64,000 nucleotides of DNA from JBBROS01 sp964246015 (GCA_964246015.1 CAXTPG010000011.1:1-64000), one strand, 5' to 3'. Shown: positions 1-8,729, numbered from the stretch's first letter. Numbers and translations: made by a program. Notes: a model not told the origin generated them from the sequence alone.

Positions 1-50
1 AGATCACGCCGAGCCGGGGGAAGCCCGATTCGATCTTAGGGCATCCCGCT

Positions 51-314
51 CTAGACTCCGGGAGGGACCGGCTGCTCGTCGCCCGGTTCGGGCGGGCGAT
101 CCGGTGCTTGCCGGAGCAACGCTGTAAGGTCGTTCGGCCGGGCGTCGCCGGCCCGGCGACGGAAAAAGTCGGCCGCGGTTTCCACGGCGCCGACCTTCTG
201 CGCCACTGCCGAGGCGATCCATTGATTGAGCGAGACCCCATCCTCCTTTGCCAGGCGGGCTGCCGCGGCCTTGATGGAGGTTGGTAGCTTGAGGGGGTAG
301 GTTGCCTTGCTCAT
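51..314 (-). CDS. Ribbon-helix-helix antitoxin (HicB/Arc-like)
   Basis: An 87-residue protein. The N-terminal half has the look of a ribbon-helix-helix DNA-binding unit: a short strand (YPLKLP), then a helix, then the SLNQWIASAVAQKV helix typical of HicB/Arc-type antitoxins. The C-terminal part is Pro-rich and probably disordered until it binds the toxin. The start overlaps the stop of the upstream PIN gene by 4 nt (ATGA), so the two are translationally coupled. The order is toxin first, antitoxin second, which is less common for PIN modules. The role as PIN antitoxin is inferred from size, fold and position. Confidence 0.75.
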   Translation of the reverse strand: MSKATYPLKLPTSIKAAAARLAKEDGVSLNQWIASAVAQKVGAVETAADFFRRRAGDARPNDLTALLRQAPDRPPEPGDEQPVPPGV

Positions 315-736
315 GTCCGGACTCTCCCGAGCAAGTCGGCTGGAGGGATGACCAGCAGTCCGAAGGACGGGGCGGCGGCAGCGAAGTCGGAGATATTATG
401 GGTGACGAGTGCATCGGCTTGCCCGTTCACGGCTGCCTCCAGAACCATCTCATCGTTCGCGTCCGGCAGTTGCGGACGCCAGGTGAAGCGAACTTCGACA
501 GGCTCGATAGCAGCCGCGAGTGCGGCAAGAATCCCATCCACCTCTGCCAGGCTGAGGCCGGTGACGCTTCGCTGTTCGGGTCGTTTCAGCACGTCCTCGA
601 ACTCCAGAAACAAGGCCGGGGTGGCCAGAGGAACGATCCTTCGCGAAGCGACCAATGCAAGGACCGCGTTCGACGCGCCATGCCGGCTTCGGAAGGCGGA
701 GACGACGACCGAACTGTCCAGCACGACCCGCCGCAT
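311..736 (-). CDS. PIN-domain toxin (COG1569-type ribonuclease)
   Basis: A 141-residue PIN-domain protein. It starts with the typical strand and first acidic residue (VVLDSSVVVSAF, Asp7), has a central Glu (LFLEFEDVL), and a later acidic motif near DALVTHNISDF, as in the putative toxin component PIN family. Such proteins are Mg-dependent RNases. It is the first gene of a two-gene unit with the ribbon-helix-helix antitoxin. A promoter-like pair of hexamers spanning a perfect palindrome lies directly upstream (743-772), and the ATG falls at the expected transcription start, which suggests a leaderless mRNA. The target RNA cannot be told from sequence. Confidence 0.8.
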   Translation of the reverse strand: MRRVVLDSSVVVSAFRSRHGASNAVLALVASRRIVPLATPALFLEFEDVLKRPEQRSVTGLSLAEVDGILAALAAAIEPVEVRFTWRPQLPDANDEMVLEAAVNGQADALVTHNISDFAAAAPSFGLLVIPPADLLGRVRT

Positions 737-742
737 GGACGT

Positions 743-772
743 AGCCTAAACACATCCCCTGGGATGTGTCGA
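743..772 (-). promoter_or_regulatory. Candidate toxin-antitoxin promoter with palindromic operator
   Basis: On the minus strand, TCGACA (772-767) and TAGGCT (748-743) are separated by 18 nt. The spacer holds a perfect palindrome with 9-bp arms ACACATCCC and GGGATGTGT (750-758 and 761-769) and a 2-nt centre. The -10-like hexamer ends 6 nt before the PIN ATG, so transcription would begin at the start codon. An autoregulatory operator for the ribbon-helix-helix antitoxin is the likely role. Because the upstream SDR stop codon is only 9 nt away and the palindrome is followed by TTT on the minus strand, it could also act as an SDR terminator. Confidence 0.5.
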
Positions 773-777
773 ACAGA

Positions 778-1515
778 TCAGCGGCCGCCATCTACAGAAA
801 GGATCTGGCCGTTGACGAAGGCGGCGAGGGGGCTGGCGAAGAAGAGGACGGCGTTGGCGATGTCCTGGGGAGTGCCAAGACGGCGCATGGCGATCTTCTG
901 GACCATCGCGGCCTGGCCGGCCTCGCCGTAGCCGGCCCATTGCTTTTCGGTGTCGGGGTTGCTGACGATCAGGCCGGGGGCCACGCTGTTGACGGTGATG
1001 CCGTGGGGACCGAGCTCATGCGCCAGTTGGCGGGTGAGACCGATCACGGCGTGCTTGGCGCTGCAATAGGCCTGGATGCCGGTCAGGCTCGCCTGCAGCC
1101 CGGCGCCGGAGCTGATGGTGACGATGCGGCCGGCGCCCGCGCGCTTCATGCCGGGGACGGCGGCGCGGCACAGGGCAAAGGCGGCGCCGAGGTTGGCGGC
1201 CATGATGCCGTCCCAGGCTTCGTCGTCGACGGTCTCGATGGGCTGGTGGGAGTGGCCTTGGACGCCGCCGGCGTTGTTGACGAGGATTGCGATGGGGGCC
1301 TGGGCCTCAGCCTCGACCCGGGCGATCCAGGCCGCGGCGGCGGCGCGGTCGGAAAGGTCGAGGGTCGTCATGCGAAGGCCCGGGATGTCGGCTTGGTAGG
1401 GGGCGCAGCCCCAGACGCGGGCGCCGAGGCTTGCGAAGCTTTCGGCGATCGCTCGTCCCAGGCCGTGGCCTGCACCGCTGACCACCACCACCTGACCGTC
1501 GAAGCGAATATCCAT
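778..1515 (-). CDS. SDR family NAD(P)-dependent oxidoreductase
   Basis: A 245-residue classical short-chain dehydrogenase/reductase. It shows the cofactor-binding glycine motif GAGHGLG near residues 14-20, the NNAG motif near 85, the catalytic Ser in TISSGAG and the YCSAK active-site Tyr/Lys motif, followed by the GITVNSVAPG motif and a C-terminal GQILSVDGGR. Length and motifs match 3-oxoacyl-ACP reductase-like SDRs, but the substrate cannot be assigned. It lies 42 nt downstream of the RsmB-like methyltransferase gene on the same strand and may be cotranscribed with it. Confidence 0.88.
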   Translation of the reverse strand: MDIRFDGQVVVVSGAGHGLGRAIAESFASLGARVWGCAPYQADIPGLRMTTLDLSDRAAAAAWIARVEAEAQAPIAILVNNAGGVQGHSHQPIETVDDEAWDGIMAANLGAAFALCRAAVPGMKRAGAGRIVTISSGAGLQASLTGIQAYCSAKHAVIGLTRQLAHELGPHGITVNSVAPGLIVSNPDTEKQWAGYGEAGQAAMVQKIAMRRLGTPQDIANAVLFFASPLAAFVNGQILSVDGGR

Positions 1516-1557
1516 GGGGCAGCATTGTCCGCAACGGGGCGTGGATCAAGCCGGGGG

Positions 1558-2835
1558 TCAGGTCTTGATCAGGCGAGCCGCGAAGAAGCCGTCGATGCTG
1601 CCCTGGGTGGGCCAGAGGCCGGGATGGGTGCGGAGGTGGCCGGCTTCGGTGCGGGCCTCGGGGATGGCGGCGAGTTCCTCGGGGGTGAAGGGATCGGGAC
1701 GGAGGTTGTGGGCGGCGAGGGATTCGAGGCGGGTGGCGCCTTCCTCGGGCTGGAGGGAGCAGACGGCGTAGATGAGCCGGCCGCCGGGGCGGAGCATGGC
1801 GGCGGCGGCCGCGAGGAGGCGGTCCTGGCCGGCCGTGAGGTCGACGATGTCGCGGGGGCGCTTCAGGCGGAGGGCGTCGGGGTGGCGGCGGATGGTCCCG
1901 GTGGCGCTGCAGGGGGCGTCGAGCAGGACGGCGTCCATGGGCTGATCGGGGATCCAGGTGGCGGCGTCGGCCTGGATGACGGTCACTTCGAGCTGGAGGC
2001 GGGCGAGGTTGTCGTGGAGGCGGCGGAGACGTTCGGCGTCGCGCTCGACGGCGAAGACCTGGGCGCCGGCGGTGGCGAGCTGCGCGGTCTTGCCGCCGGG
2101 TGCGGCGCAGAGGTCGGCGATGCGTTCGCCGGGCCGGGGGGCGAGGAGGCGGGCCGGGAGGGCGGCGGCGGCGTCCTGGACCCAGAAGGCGCCGTCCTCG
2201 AACCCGGGAATGTCCGCGACGCGGGTGCCGGGGGGGAGCCGGGCGGAGCCGGTGGGCAACAGCGTGGCGCCGGGCGGGAGCGGCGTGCCGGGGCGGAGGG
2301 TGAGGTCGAGGGGGGCCTCGTGCGCGTGAGCCTCGGCGATGATGCGGGCGTCCTTGCCCCAGCTGGTCCAAAGCCAGGGTGGGGTGTCGAGCCGGGGCGC
2401 ATCCAGCGCTTCGAGGGCGGCGGGCCCGGCTTCGGAAACCCGGCGGAGGACGGCGTTCACCAGCCCGGCAAAAGGGGCGAGCTTGCGGTTGCGGGCGAGA
2501 TCGACGGCGGTGCCGACGGCGGCATGGGCGGGGGTTTCCAGCAGGAGAAGGCCGGCGGCGCCCATGCGGAGGATGTGGCGGACGGGATCGGGCGGGGCGC
2601 GCGTGAGGAAGGGTTCGAGGACGGCGTCGAGGGAGCCGAGGCGGCGCAGGACGGCGGCGGCAAGGCGGTGTGCGGCGGCGCGGTCGCGGGGTTCGTTCCC
2701 GGTGGTCGCGGCGACGAGGCCTTCGTCGAGCGGGCGGTGGCGGTCGAGCACGGCGCAGAGGAGGTCGAAGGCGATTTCCCGGGTGGGGTCCCGGGCAGGG
2801 GGCTTTTGGGCGGGGAGCTTTGGCAGGTGGGTCAT
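1558..2835 (-). CDS. rsmB: RsmB/NOP family class I SAM-dependent RNA m5C methyltransferase
   Basis: A 425-residue protein with an N-terminal NusB-like helical domain (about residues 15-150) and a Rossmann methyltransferase domain. Visible motifs are the SAM loop (ADLCAAPGGKTAQLA, about 240), the DAPCSATGT motif IV with the release Cys, and the YAVCSLQPEEG motif VI with the nucleophilic Cys. This is the arrangement of RsmB, which methylates C967 of 16S rRNA. The gene is divergent from the glycosyltransferase, with 50 nt between the starts, and precedes the SDR gene on the same strand. Related Nop2/Sun paralogues with other RNA targets cannot be excluded. Confidence 0.85.
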   Translation of the reverse strand: MTHLPKLPAQKPPARDPTREIAFDLLCAVLDRHRPLDEGLVAATTGNEPRDRAAAHRLAAAVLRRLGSLDAVLEPFLTRAPPDPVRHILRMGAAGLLLLETPAHAAVGTAVDLARNRKLAPFAGLVNAVLRRVSEAGPAALEALDAPRLDTPPWLWTSWGKDARIIAEAHAHEAPLDLTLRPGTPLPPGATLLPTGSARLPPGTRVADIPGFEDGAFWVQDAAAALPARLLAPRPGERIADLCAAPGGKTAQLATAGAQVFAVERDAERLRRLHDNLARLQLEVTVIQADAATWIPDQPMDAVLLDAPCSATGTIRRHPDALRLKRPRDIVDLTAGQDRLLAAAAAMLRPGGRLIYAVCSLQPEEGATRLESLAAHNLRPDPFTPEELAAIPEARTEAGHLRTHPGLWPTQGSIDGFFAARLIKT

Positions 2836-2885
2836 GCGGGGCGCTTCATGGCGCGGATCGGGGGGGCGTGCTAGGGGCCGGGCGC

Positions 2886-4511
2886 ATGACGACCCTGCTC
2901 GAAAAGGTGGACGGCGTGCGGCGGCCGCGGCTGCTGCTGGTGGCGCTGTGCCTGGCGCTGTGGTTGCCGGGGTTCTTCACGTTGCCGCCAGGGGACCGGG
3001 ACGAGAGCCGGTTCGTGCAGGCGACGAAGCAGATGCTGGAGACCGGGGACTTCGTCCGCATCCAGAACGGGACGGAGGCGCGGAACCGCAAGCCGATCGG
3101 GATCCACTGGATGCAGGCGCCGTTCGCGGCGGCGGCGCAGGCCGTGGGACTGGCGCGGGAGAACATGGTCTGGCCCTACCGGGTGCCATCGCTGCTGGGC
3201 GGGATCGTGGCGGTGCTGGCGTGCTTTGCCGTGGGCGAGCGGCTGGCGGGGCGGCGGGTGGCGCTGCTGGGGGCGGGGATGCTGGCTGCGTCCGTCGTGC
3301 TGGTGGTGGAGGTTCATATCGCCAAGACCGATGCGGCGCTGCTGGGGGCGACGACGGTGGCCATGGCGGTGCTGGCGCGGGCGTATCTTGATCCCCGGGG
3401 GATGACCCGGGGCGCGGCGGCCGGGTTCTGGCTGGCGATGGGGGTGGGGGTGCTGCTGAAGGGGCCGATCACGCCGATGGTGGCGGGGTTGGCCGTCGTG
3501 TCGCTGGTGGTGGCGGACCGGCGGGCGACGTGGCTGCGGAGCCTGCGGGCGGGCTGGGGCGTGCCGCTGATGCTGCTGGTGGTGGTCCCGTGGTTCGTCG
3601 CGATCGGGGTGGCGACGGGGGGGCGGTTCTTCGCGGATGCGGTCGGAGGGGATCTGGGGCGGAAGCTGACGTCGGGGGACGATGCGCATTGGGGGCCGCC
3701 GGGCCTGCACCTGGTGCTGCTGCCGTTCCTGCTGTTTCCGCTGGCGGCGGCATTGCCGGGTGGCGTCGCGCTGGCATGGCGGGAGCGCCGGGCGGCGCCG
3801 GTGCGGTTCCTGCTGGCATGGATCATCCCGGCCTGGCTCGTGTTCGAGGCGACGCCGACCAAGCTGCCGCATTACACGATGCCACTGTATCCGGCGGTGT
3901 TCGTGCTGCTGGCCTGGGGGGTGCTTGCCGGGGCGGGGGTTCGTTGGCGGTGGGCCGGGTCGCTGGTCGCGCTTGTGGGCGCGGTGGGGTTGGCGGCGGC
4001 GGGGATCGCGGCGCCCGTGTTCCTGCGGTTGGACTGGTGGCTGGGCGTGCCGGTGGCGGCCGCGGCGATGGCCGTCGGGTGGTTCGCGGTCCGGGGCTGG
4101 GCCGTGCGTGGTGCGGTGGCGGCGGTCGTGCTGGCGCCGCTGGCCTACGGGGCGGCGCTGGGGTGGGAGGCGCCGCGCCTGTGGCCGGTGTGGATCGCGC
4201 CGCGGGTGGTGGCGGCGCTGCCGCCGGGGCGCGTGGCGGCGCTGCCGCCGGGGCGTGTGGCCTCGGTGGGGTTCTCGGAACCGAGCCTGATGGTCCTTGC
4301 CGGGACCGAAACGCAGTGGCTGCTGGCGGCGGAGGGGGTGGCGGCGCTGGCGGACGGGTCGATCGACGTTCTGGTCGTGGGGGACCGGGATCTGGCGGCG
4401 GTGCGGGCGGGGCTGGCGGCGCGGGGGGTGACGGCGCGCGAGCGGGCGGTGGTGCCAGGCTATAACGTCTCGCGCGGGCGGGCGGTGGTGCTTACGGTCC
4501 TCACCCGCTGA
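2886..4511 (+). CDS. ArnT-like integral membrane glycosyltransferase (GT-C/GT83)
   Basis: A 541-residue membrane protein with about 12 hydrophobic segments. Just after the first membrane segment it has the GDRDESRF motif, the acidic catalytic loop of ArnT/PMT GT-C enzymes, followed by RNRKPIGIHW, typical of the ArnT branch. Such enzymes move a sugar from a polyprenyl-phosphate donor to lipid A or another periplasmic acceptor. The ATG at 2886 is chosen because it begins the first positively charged and hydrophobic stretch; longer in-frame extensions run into the divergent rsmB gene. It converges with the beta-helix gene, with only 6 nt between stops. Near the C-terminus a duplicated AALPPGRV segment is visible. 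Confidence 0.85.
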   Translation: MTTLLEKVDGVRRPRLLLVALCLALWLPGFFTLPPGDRDESRFVQATKQMLETGDFVRIQNGTEARNRKPIGIHWMQAPFAAAAQAVGLARENMVWPYRVPSLLGGIVAVLACFAVGERLAGRRVALLGAGMLAASVVLVVEVHIAKTDAALLGATTVAMAVLARAYLDPRGMTRGAAAGFWLAMGVGVLLKGPITPMVAGLAVVSLVVADRRATWLRSLRAGWGVPLMLLVVVPWFVAIGVATGGRFFADAVGGDLGRKLTSGDDAHWGPPGLHLVLLPFLLFPLAAALPGGVALAWRERRAAPVRFLLAWIIPAWLVFEATPTKLPHYTMPLYPAVFVLLAWGVLAGAGVRWRWAGSLVALVGAVGLAAAGIAAPVFLRLDWWLGVPVAAAAMAVGWFAVRGWAVRGAVAAVVLAPLAYGAALGWEAPRLWPVWIAPRVVAALPPGRVAALPPGRVASVGFSEPSLMVLAGTETQWLLAAEGVAALADGSIDVLVVGDRDLAAVRAGLAARGVTARERAVVPGYNVSRGRAVVLTVLTR

Positions 4512-4517
4512 GGGCGG

Positions 4518-7500
4518 TCACACGGCGAAGGCAATGCGGCCTTGCTGGCTTCCGACGCTGGCGAAGTGGGCGAGGGGGTCGATGTTGGCGGCCCGGACGT
4601 CGCTATAGGCGGCGAAGTACTTGTTCGTGCTGAAATTGGCCGAGGGGTCGCGGCCCTCCCGCCAGCCAAGCGTCTCGTAGTGGGTGAGGGCGTCGAAGAA
4701 GTTGGCGGCGACGTCGGGGTTGCGGGCGTTGTAGTAGGCGGCGTCGAAGAGAGCGGCCTCGGGGGTCGAGTAGGCGTGGGCGGCGTGGACCGGGGTGGCG
4801 GCGTCCTCGGTTCCGCGAATGAACGAGAGGAGGGGGTCGGTCCCCGTGGTGTCGGGATGGGCGGCCTGGTAGCGCGAGAGGGAGAACCACGGGCTGGGAT
4901 CGCGTCCGCGGGTCCAGCCGAGGTTCTCGAAGTGGAGCAGGGGGTCGATCTTGCGGGACGCGACCTCGGGATTTTCGAGTTGGTAGTAGGTGGTGTCGAA
5001 CCAGGGGTTGGGGTCGTAGCGGAGAGTCCAGCCGATGGTGTGATAGTGGGTTGCGGCGTCAAGGCCGGAGGCGGCGGCGTCGGGGTGCTGGGCGAAGTAC
5101 CAGGCGCTGTCGACGAGGGGATCGTCGAAGCCGGTTGCGGGCTCGATGGCGCGGCCCTGGTCGCGTCCGGTCTGGATGTAGTGCTGCAGCGGATTGATGC
5201 CGGAGTCGCGGACGTCGGCGTTGGCGGTGAGGTAGGCGGAGGTGGAGAAGAGGGGCGAGGGGTCGCGGCCCTCGATCCATCCGATGGTCGCGTAGTGCAG
5301 GAGCGGATCGACTCCGGACGCGGCGACGTCGGGGTAGCGGTTGAGATAATAGGCGGTGTCGAAGAAGGCGGAGGGGTTGCGGTCCTCACGCCAGCCGAGG
5401 GTTTCGTAGTGGGTGAGCGGGTCGAAGTGGTTGGCGGGGACGTCGGGGTTGCGGGCGACGTAGTAGGCAGCGTCGAAGAGGGCTGCCTCGGGGTTGGAGT
5501 AGAGGTTGAGGCGGGCGGTCGGCGGATCCTCGTTGCTGGCGAGGAAGGCCGATAGGGGGTTGGTCCCGAAGGCGGTGGGGTGGGCGGCCTGCCATGCCTT
5601 GACCGAGAACCAGGGGCTCGGGTCCTGCCCGGTGCGCCAGCCGACCGCCTCGAAATGCGTGAGGGGGTCCATGCCCGCGGCATAGAGGCCGGGATTCTGG
5701 AGCTGGTAGAAGGTTGTGTCGAACCAGGGGTTGGGGTCGTAGCGGAGGGTCCAGCCGGTGGTCTTGTAGTGGGCGGCGGCGGTCATTCCGCTGGCGGCGG
5801 CGTCGGGGTGGCGGGCGAAGTACCAGGCGCTGTCGACGAGCTCGTTTACGACGGACGCGTGGTCGATCGCCGGCTGGATGGCCCGTCCCTGGGCACGGCC
5901 GGTTTCCAGGTAGTGCTGGAGCGGGTCTATCCCGGCGGCGCGGACGTCGGGGTTCTGGGCGAGGTAGTCGGCAACGGAGAACCGGGGCGACGGGTCGCGC
6001 CCCTGGGCCCAACCGGTCTGCTCGAAATGCTGGAGCGGGTTGATGCCCGAGGCGGCGACGTCGGGATTTTGGCTGAGGTACCAGCGCGTATCGAACCATG
6101 CGTTTGGATTGCGGCCCTCGCGCAATCCCCACGTGGTCCAGTGCTGCAGCGGGTCGATTCCCGCGGCGCGCACGTCGGCGTTCTGGGCAAGGTAGAAGAC
6201 CGGGTCGAAGTCGGGGAACTTGCTGGTGCTGAAAAGCGTGCCCGACCACGTGGTGCGACTGTAGTCGAGGGTCACGGACGGCGCGACAGGCACGTTGTCG
6301 AGCTGTGCCGAGCCGATGAACAGCGCGCCGGCCGTGGGCCCCTGCCTGTAGACGATGTTGGTGGTGGCGATGGTCACGGCGTGGGCGCCGTTGCCCCACC
6401 AGCCCGTGAAGGTGAAGGTCTGGGTTCCCGCGCCGACGAGGGTCGTGACGACGCCGCTGCCGGCGATGGCGCCGTCGATCGTGACGGTGAACGCGACGTC
6501 GAGATCACCCTTCTGCTGCGCGAGGCGGAGGGTGAGCGTGTTGGGTCCCGGCGACACGGGGCTGAACAGCGGCGGGGCAAGGGCGGCGGACCAGGGCGGC
6601 GTGGTGTCGAGGACCGGCGCCCCCGCGAGCGGCACGGTGGCCGCGGTGGCACCGACCCCGATATAGGCCTGGCTGCCCGGCACGCCGCCGTAGAAGCGGT
6701 TGGCCAAGGCGGTCACGGGTGGGACGGCGCCCGATCCGTCGTCACCCACGACGAAGTAGGTGTAGGGGTGCCCGGGATTGTAGAGCCGCGTGACGAATGC
6801 GTTGCCGATCAGCTCGACGTCGCTGTTGCCGTAGGCGGGGCCCTCGCCGCCGACGTGGACCAGCAGGCCGTTCTCGGCGTCCGGTCCTTTTTCCAGCAGG
6901 TTGTTGCGAAGGGTGACGTTGCCGCCCTGGCCGATGTTGACCAGGAAGCTGGCTTGGACGCCCGGGCCGTCCCAGATCGCGTTGTCCTCGATGAGGGCGT
7001 TGTAGGCGCGCAGCGAGATCTCGTGGCCGGAGGTGGCGCCGTGGATGGAGGAGCGGCGGATGACCAGGCTGCCGATGGCGCCGATGGTGAGATTATGGGT
7101 ACCCTTGGCCTCGTTGCCGTTGGGCCCGATCTCGGAATCGACGATGAGGATGGCGGTGTTCGGGTTGTCGTCGGCCAGGATGCCGATGTCGTTGCCGTGG
7201 AACCACGAGTTGACGATCGTGACGCGGCCGCCCTTGACCAGAATGCCGCCCTCGTGGCCGCCGTAGTTCGTGGCGCCCGTGAACTCGAGGTTGCGGAGGG
7301 TGGCGTCGGTGGTGATGACGAGGATGCCGTTGCTGGCGTCGAGCATGTTGGACTGGACGAAGCGGGCGATACCGCCGACACCCTCGATGATCACCTTCTT
7401 GCTGACGGTGCCGAAGTCGTTGACGTAGGTGCCGGCCGCCACCTTGATGGTGTCCCCGTCGCGGGCGGACGCGAGGGCGGCGGAGAGCGTGGAGAACCGC

Positions 7501-8537
7501 CCCGTCGGCCCGACGGTCAGGACGCGGCCGGTGGGCGCGACCACCCCCTGATCGCCCCAATCCTGAAGGAAGGTGTCCTCGGGGACCGGCGTGAACACGG
7601 GGTCCGCCGAGCGGGGGGCCACGGCGGGCGCCTTCGACGTCAGGTCGAGGCTGGGCCGTTGGCTGAGGACGGTGTTCCCGGCCTGGACGACCGAGCCGAG
7701 CGAGATGTGGTTGGCCGCCCAGCCCCAGAGGCGGTTGCCGGTGAGGACGGCGGAGCCGTTGGTGGCGGCGTTGACGATCAGGTAGCCGTTCGGATTGTCG
7801 TTGATGATGGTGTTGTCGACGATGTTGAGGGCGGAGTTGGGATACGACGTCCCCTCCCCGCCATAATGGATGGCGATCCAGTTCTCGGTGTCGGGCCCCT
7901 TCTCGATGACGTTGCCCATGATGGTCGCGAGGCCGCCGTCGGGGATGTCGATGCTGTAGCTGCCGTTCCCGGTGTTGTCCTGGATGCGGTTGTTCAGAAG
8001 GGTGGTGTTGCGGGCGCGCGACTTGATCTCGTGCCCGACGACGGAGTCGTGGAAGTAGCTGTCGCGGACGGTGAGGGAGGCGATGGCGCCGATATAGAGG
8101 TTGTGGGTGAGGCCGTCGCCGGCGCCGTTGTGGCTGAACTCGGAGTTCTCGATGAGGATGGTGCCGTCGGCCCAGCCGTTGGCGAGGATGCCATCCTGGT
8201 TGTCCCAGAAGACACAGTCGCGCACGACGAGGTTGCCGAGGTCGTAGCGGATGCCGGCGCCGTTGCCGTCGCCCACCCGGCTACCGGTGAAACCGAAGCC
8301 CTCGATCGTCAGGTCCGCGTCGGCGACGATCAGGCCCTTGCCGTTCGACGGCTCCTTGGTCCCGGCGATGATCGCGCGTCCGCCGACGGACTTCAGGGTG
8401 ATCTTGTGGGTGACCGTGAACGCGTCATCGACATAGGTGCCGGCCCGCACCAGCACCGTATCGCCGTCGCGCGTGTTGCGGACGGCATCGGCAATGGTCG
8501 TGTATTGCTGGCCTGCGCCGACAGTGAGCGTCGTCAT
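4518..8537 (-). CDS. Giant secreted-type protein: tandem parallel beta-helices, CBM60-like domain and 14 short repeats
   Basis: A 1339-residue protein without a classical signal peptide. Residues 1-300 and 338-640 are two related right-handed beta-helix domains; each begins with a DUF1565-like motif (LTVGAGQQYTTIADAV and LTVGPTGRFSTLSAAL, then DGDT and AGTYV). Residues about 660-755 resemble a Ca-dependent carbohydrate-binding module (CBM36/60 type: LTLRLAQQKGD, FTVTIDG, QTFTFTGWWGNGAH). Residues 777-1339 are 14 units of about 38 residues with the core FDxxYYLxxNPDVAAxGxDPLxHYxxxGWxEGRDPS, a repeat seen in type I secreted proteins of alphaproteobacteria. Units 2-7 are duplicated as units 8-13. 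Secretion by a type I system and a polysaccharide-binding or lyase role are inferences. Confidence 0.75.
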   Translation of the reverse strand: MTTLTVGAGQQYTTIADAVRNTRDGDTVLVRAGTYVDDAFTVTHKITLKSVGGRAIIAGTKEPSNGKGLIVADADLTIEGFGFTGSRVGDGNGAGIRYDLGNLVVRDCVFWDNQDGILANGWADGTILIENSEFSHNGAGDGLTHNLYIGAIASLTVRDSYFHDSVVGHEIKSRARNTTLLNNRIQDNTGNGSYSIDIPDGGLATIMGNVIEKGPDTENWIAIHYGGEGTSYPNSALNIVDNTIINDNPNGYLIVNAATNGSAVLTGNRLWGWAANHISLGSVVQAGNTVLSQRPSLDLTSKAPAVAPRSADPVFTPVPEDTFLQDWGDQGVVAPTGRVLTVGPTGRFSTLSAALASARDGDTIKVAAGTYVNDFGTVSKKVIIEGVGGIARFVQSNMLDASNGILVITTDATLRNLEFTGATNYGGHEGGILVKGGRVTIVNSWFHGNDIGILADDNPNTAILIVDSEIGPNGNEAKGTHNLTIGAIGSLVIRRSSIHGATSGHEISLRAYNALIEDNAIWDGPGVQASFLVNIGQGGNVTLRNNLLEKGPDAENGLLVHVGGEGPAYGNSDVELIGNAFVTRLYNPGHPYTYFVVGDDGSGAVPPVTALANRFYGGVPGSQAYIGVGATAATVPLAGAPVLDTTPPWSAALAPPLFSPVSPGPNTLTLRLAQQKGDLDVAFTVTIDGAIAGSGVVTTLVGAGTQTFTFTGWWGNGAHAVTIATTNIVYRQGPTAGALFIGSAQLDNVPVAPSVTLDYSRTTWSGTLFSTSKFPDFDPVFYLAQNADVRAAGIDPLQHWTTWGLREGRNPNAWFDTRWYLSQNPDVAASGINPLQHFEQTGWAQGRDPSPRFSVADYLAQNPDVRAAGIDPLQHYLETGRAQGRAIQPAIDHASVVNELVDSAWYFARHPDAAASGMTAAAHYKTTGWTLRYDPNPWFDTTFYQLQNPGLYAAGMDPLTHFEAVGWRTGQDPSPWFSVKAWQAAHPTAFGTNPLSAFLASNEDPPTARLNLYSNPEAALFDAAYYVARNPDVPANHFDPLTHYETLGWREDRNPSAFFDTAYYLNRYPDVAASGVDPLLHYATIGWIEGRDPSPLFSTSAYLTANADVRDSGINPLQHYIQTGRDQGRAIEPATGFDDPLVDSAWYFAQHPDAAASGLDAATHYHTIGWTLRYDPNPWFDTTYYQLENPEVASRKIDPLLHFENLGWTRGRDPSPWFSLSRYQAAHPDTTGTDPLLSFIRGTEDAATPVHAAHAYSTPEAALFDAAYYNARNPDVAANFFDALTHYETLGWREGRDPSANFSTNKYFAAYSDVRAANIDPLAHFASVGSQQGRIAFAV
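4635..5363 (-). repeat. Intragenic long repeat, copy 2 (repeat units 8-13)
   Basis: Encodes residues 1059-1301. It is the second copy of the six-unit block described for 5364-6095 and has diverged mainly in the linkers: the third unit (unit 9) is followed by EPATGFDDPLV instead of the longer QPAIDHASVVNELV linker. A last single unit (residues 1302-1339) follows and ends the protein. Confidence 0.8.
5364..6095 (-). repeat. Intragenic long repeat, copy 1 (repeat units 2-7)
   Basis: This segment encodes residues 815-1058 of the beta-helix protein and matches the neighbouring segment 4635-5363 unit by unit. Both contain the order FDT, FS, DSAWYF (with RYDPNPW), FDTT, an FS unit with a linker ending NPEAAL or TPEAAL, and FDAAYY. 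DNA identity is visibly high in places, for example around the RYDPNPW codons near 5710-5760 and 4990-5035. It indicates an en bloc duplication of six units. Confidence 0.8.
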
Positions 8538-8729
8538 AGGATTGCAAAGTCTCCATCAGAACTTCTACTGCCGGGTCTTATCCCATAGAAGCGTATGGAA
8601 GGCGACTAGCAGTTATGCGTTAATCCAAGTTAAATCGGTTAACCTTGTAATGAATCGTTACCAAAGATTTAGTGTTGTCCCGTTTGCTCCCGGCGGCCTT
8701 CAGGGCCGACCCGGTCGCTGCCGGACCAG
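8538..8729 (-). other. AT-rich upstream region of the beta-helix gene
   Basis: A 192-nt gap between two minus-strand genes. The part nearest the beta-helix start (about 8600-8680) is the most AT-rich stretch of the window and contains the palindrome GGTTAACC (8637-8644) and several TTAA/TAAC runs, so a promoter and regulator site are likely here. I could not pick a convincing -35/-10 pair. The part near 8690-8730 is GC-rich and can fold, and may end the ada/2OG-oxygenase transcript. Confidence 0.4.

Noticed and set aside
1..50. Possible end of a gene at the left edge
   Set aside because: Both strands were read; no open frame with recognisable content reaches the edge in these 50 nt.
766..2874. 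Long plus-strand open frame (702 codons) over the SDR and rsmB genes
   Set aside because: It is Gly/Ala/Glu-rich with no domain, and lies opposite two genes with clear motifs; a by-product of high GC and strand skew.
5580..8588. 1002-codon plus-strand open frame opposite the beta-helix gene
   Set aside because: Asp/Val/Gly-rich low-complexity translation, mirror of the repeat gene; no start signal or domain.
8600..8680. AT-rich island considered as foreign DNA, origin or attachment site
   Set aside because: No DnaA-box cluster, direct repeats or integrase/tRNA nearby; simplest reading is the promoter region of the beta-helix gene.
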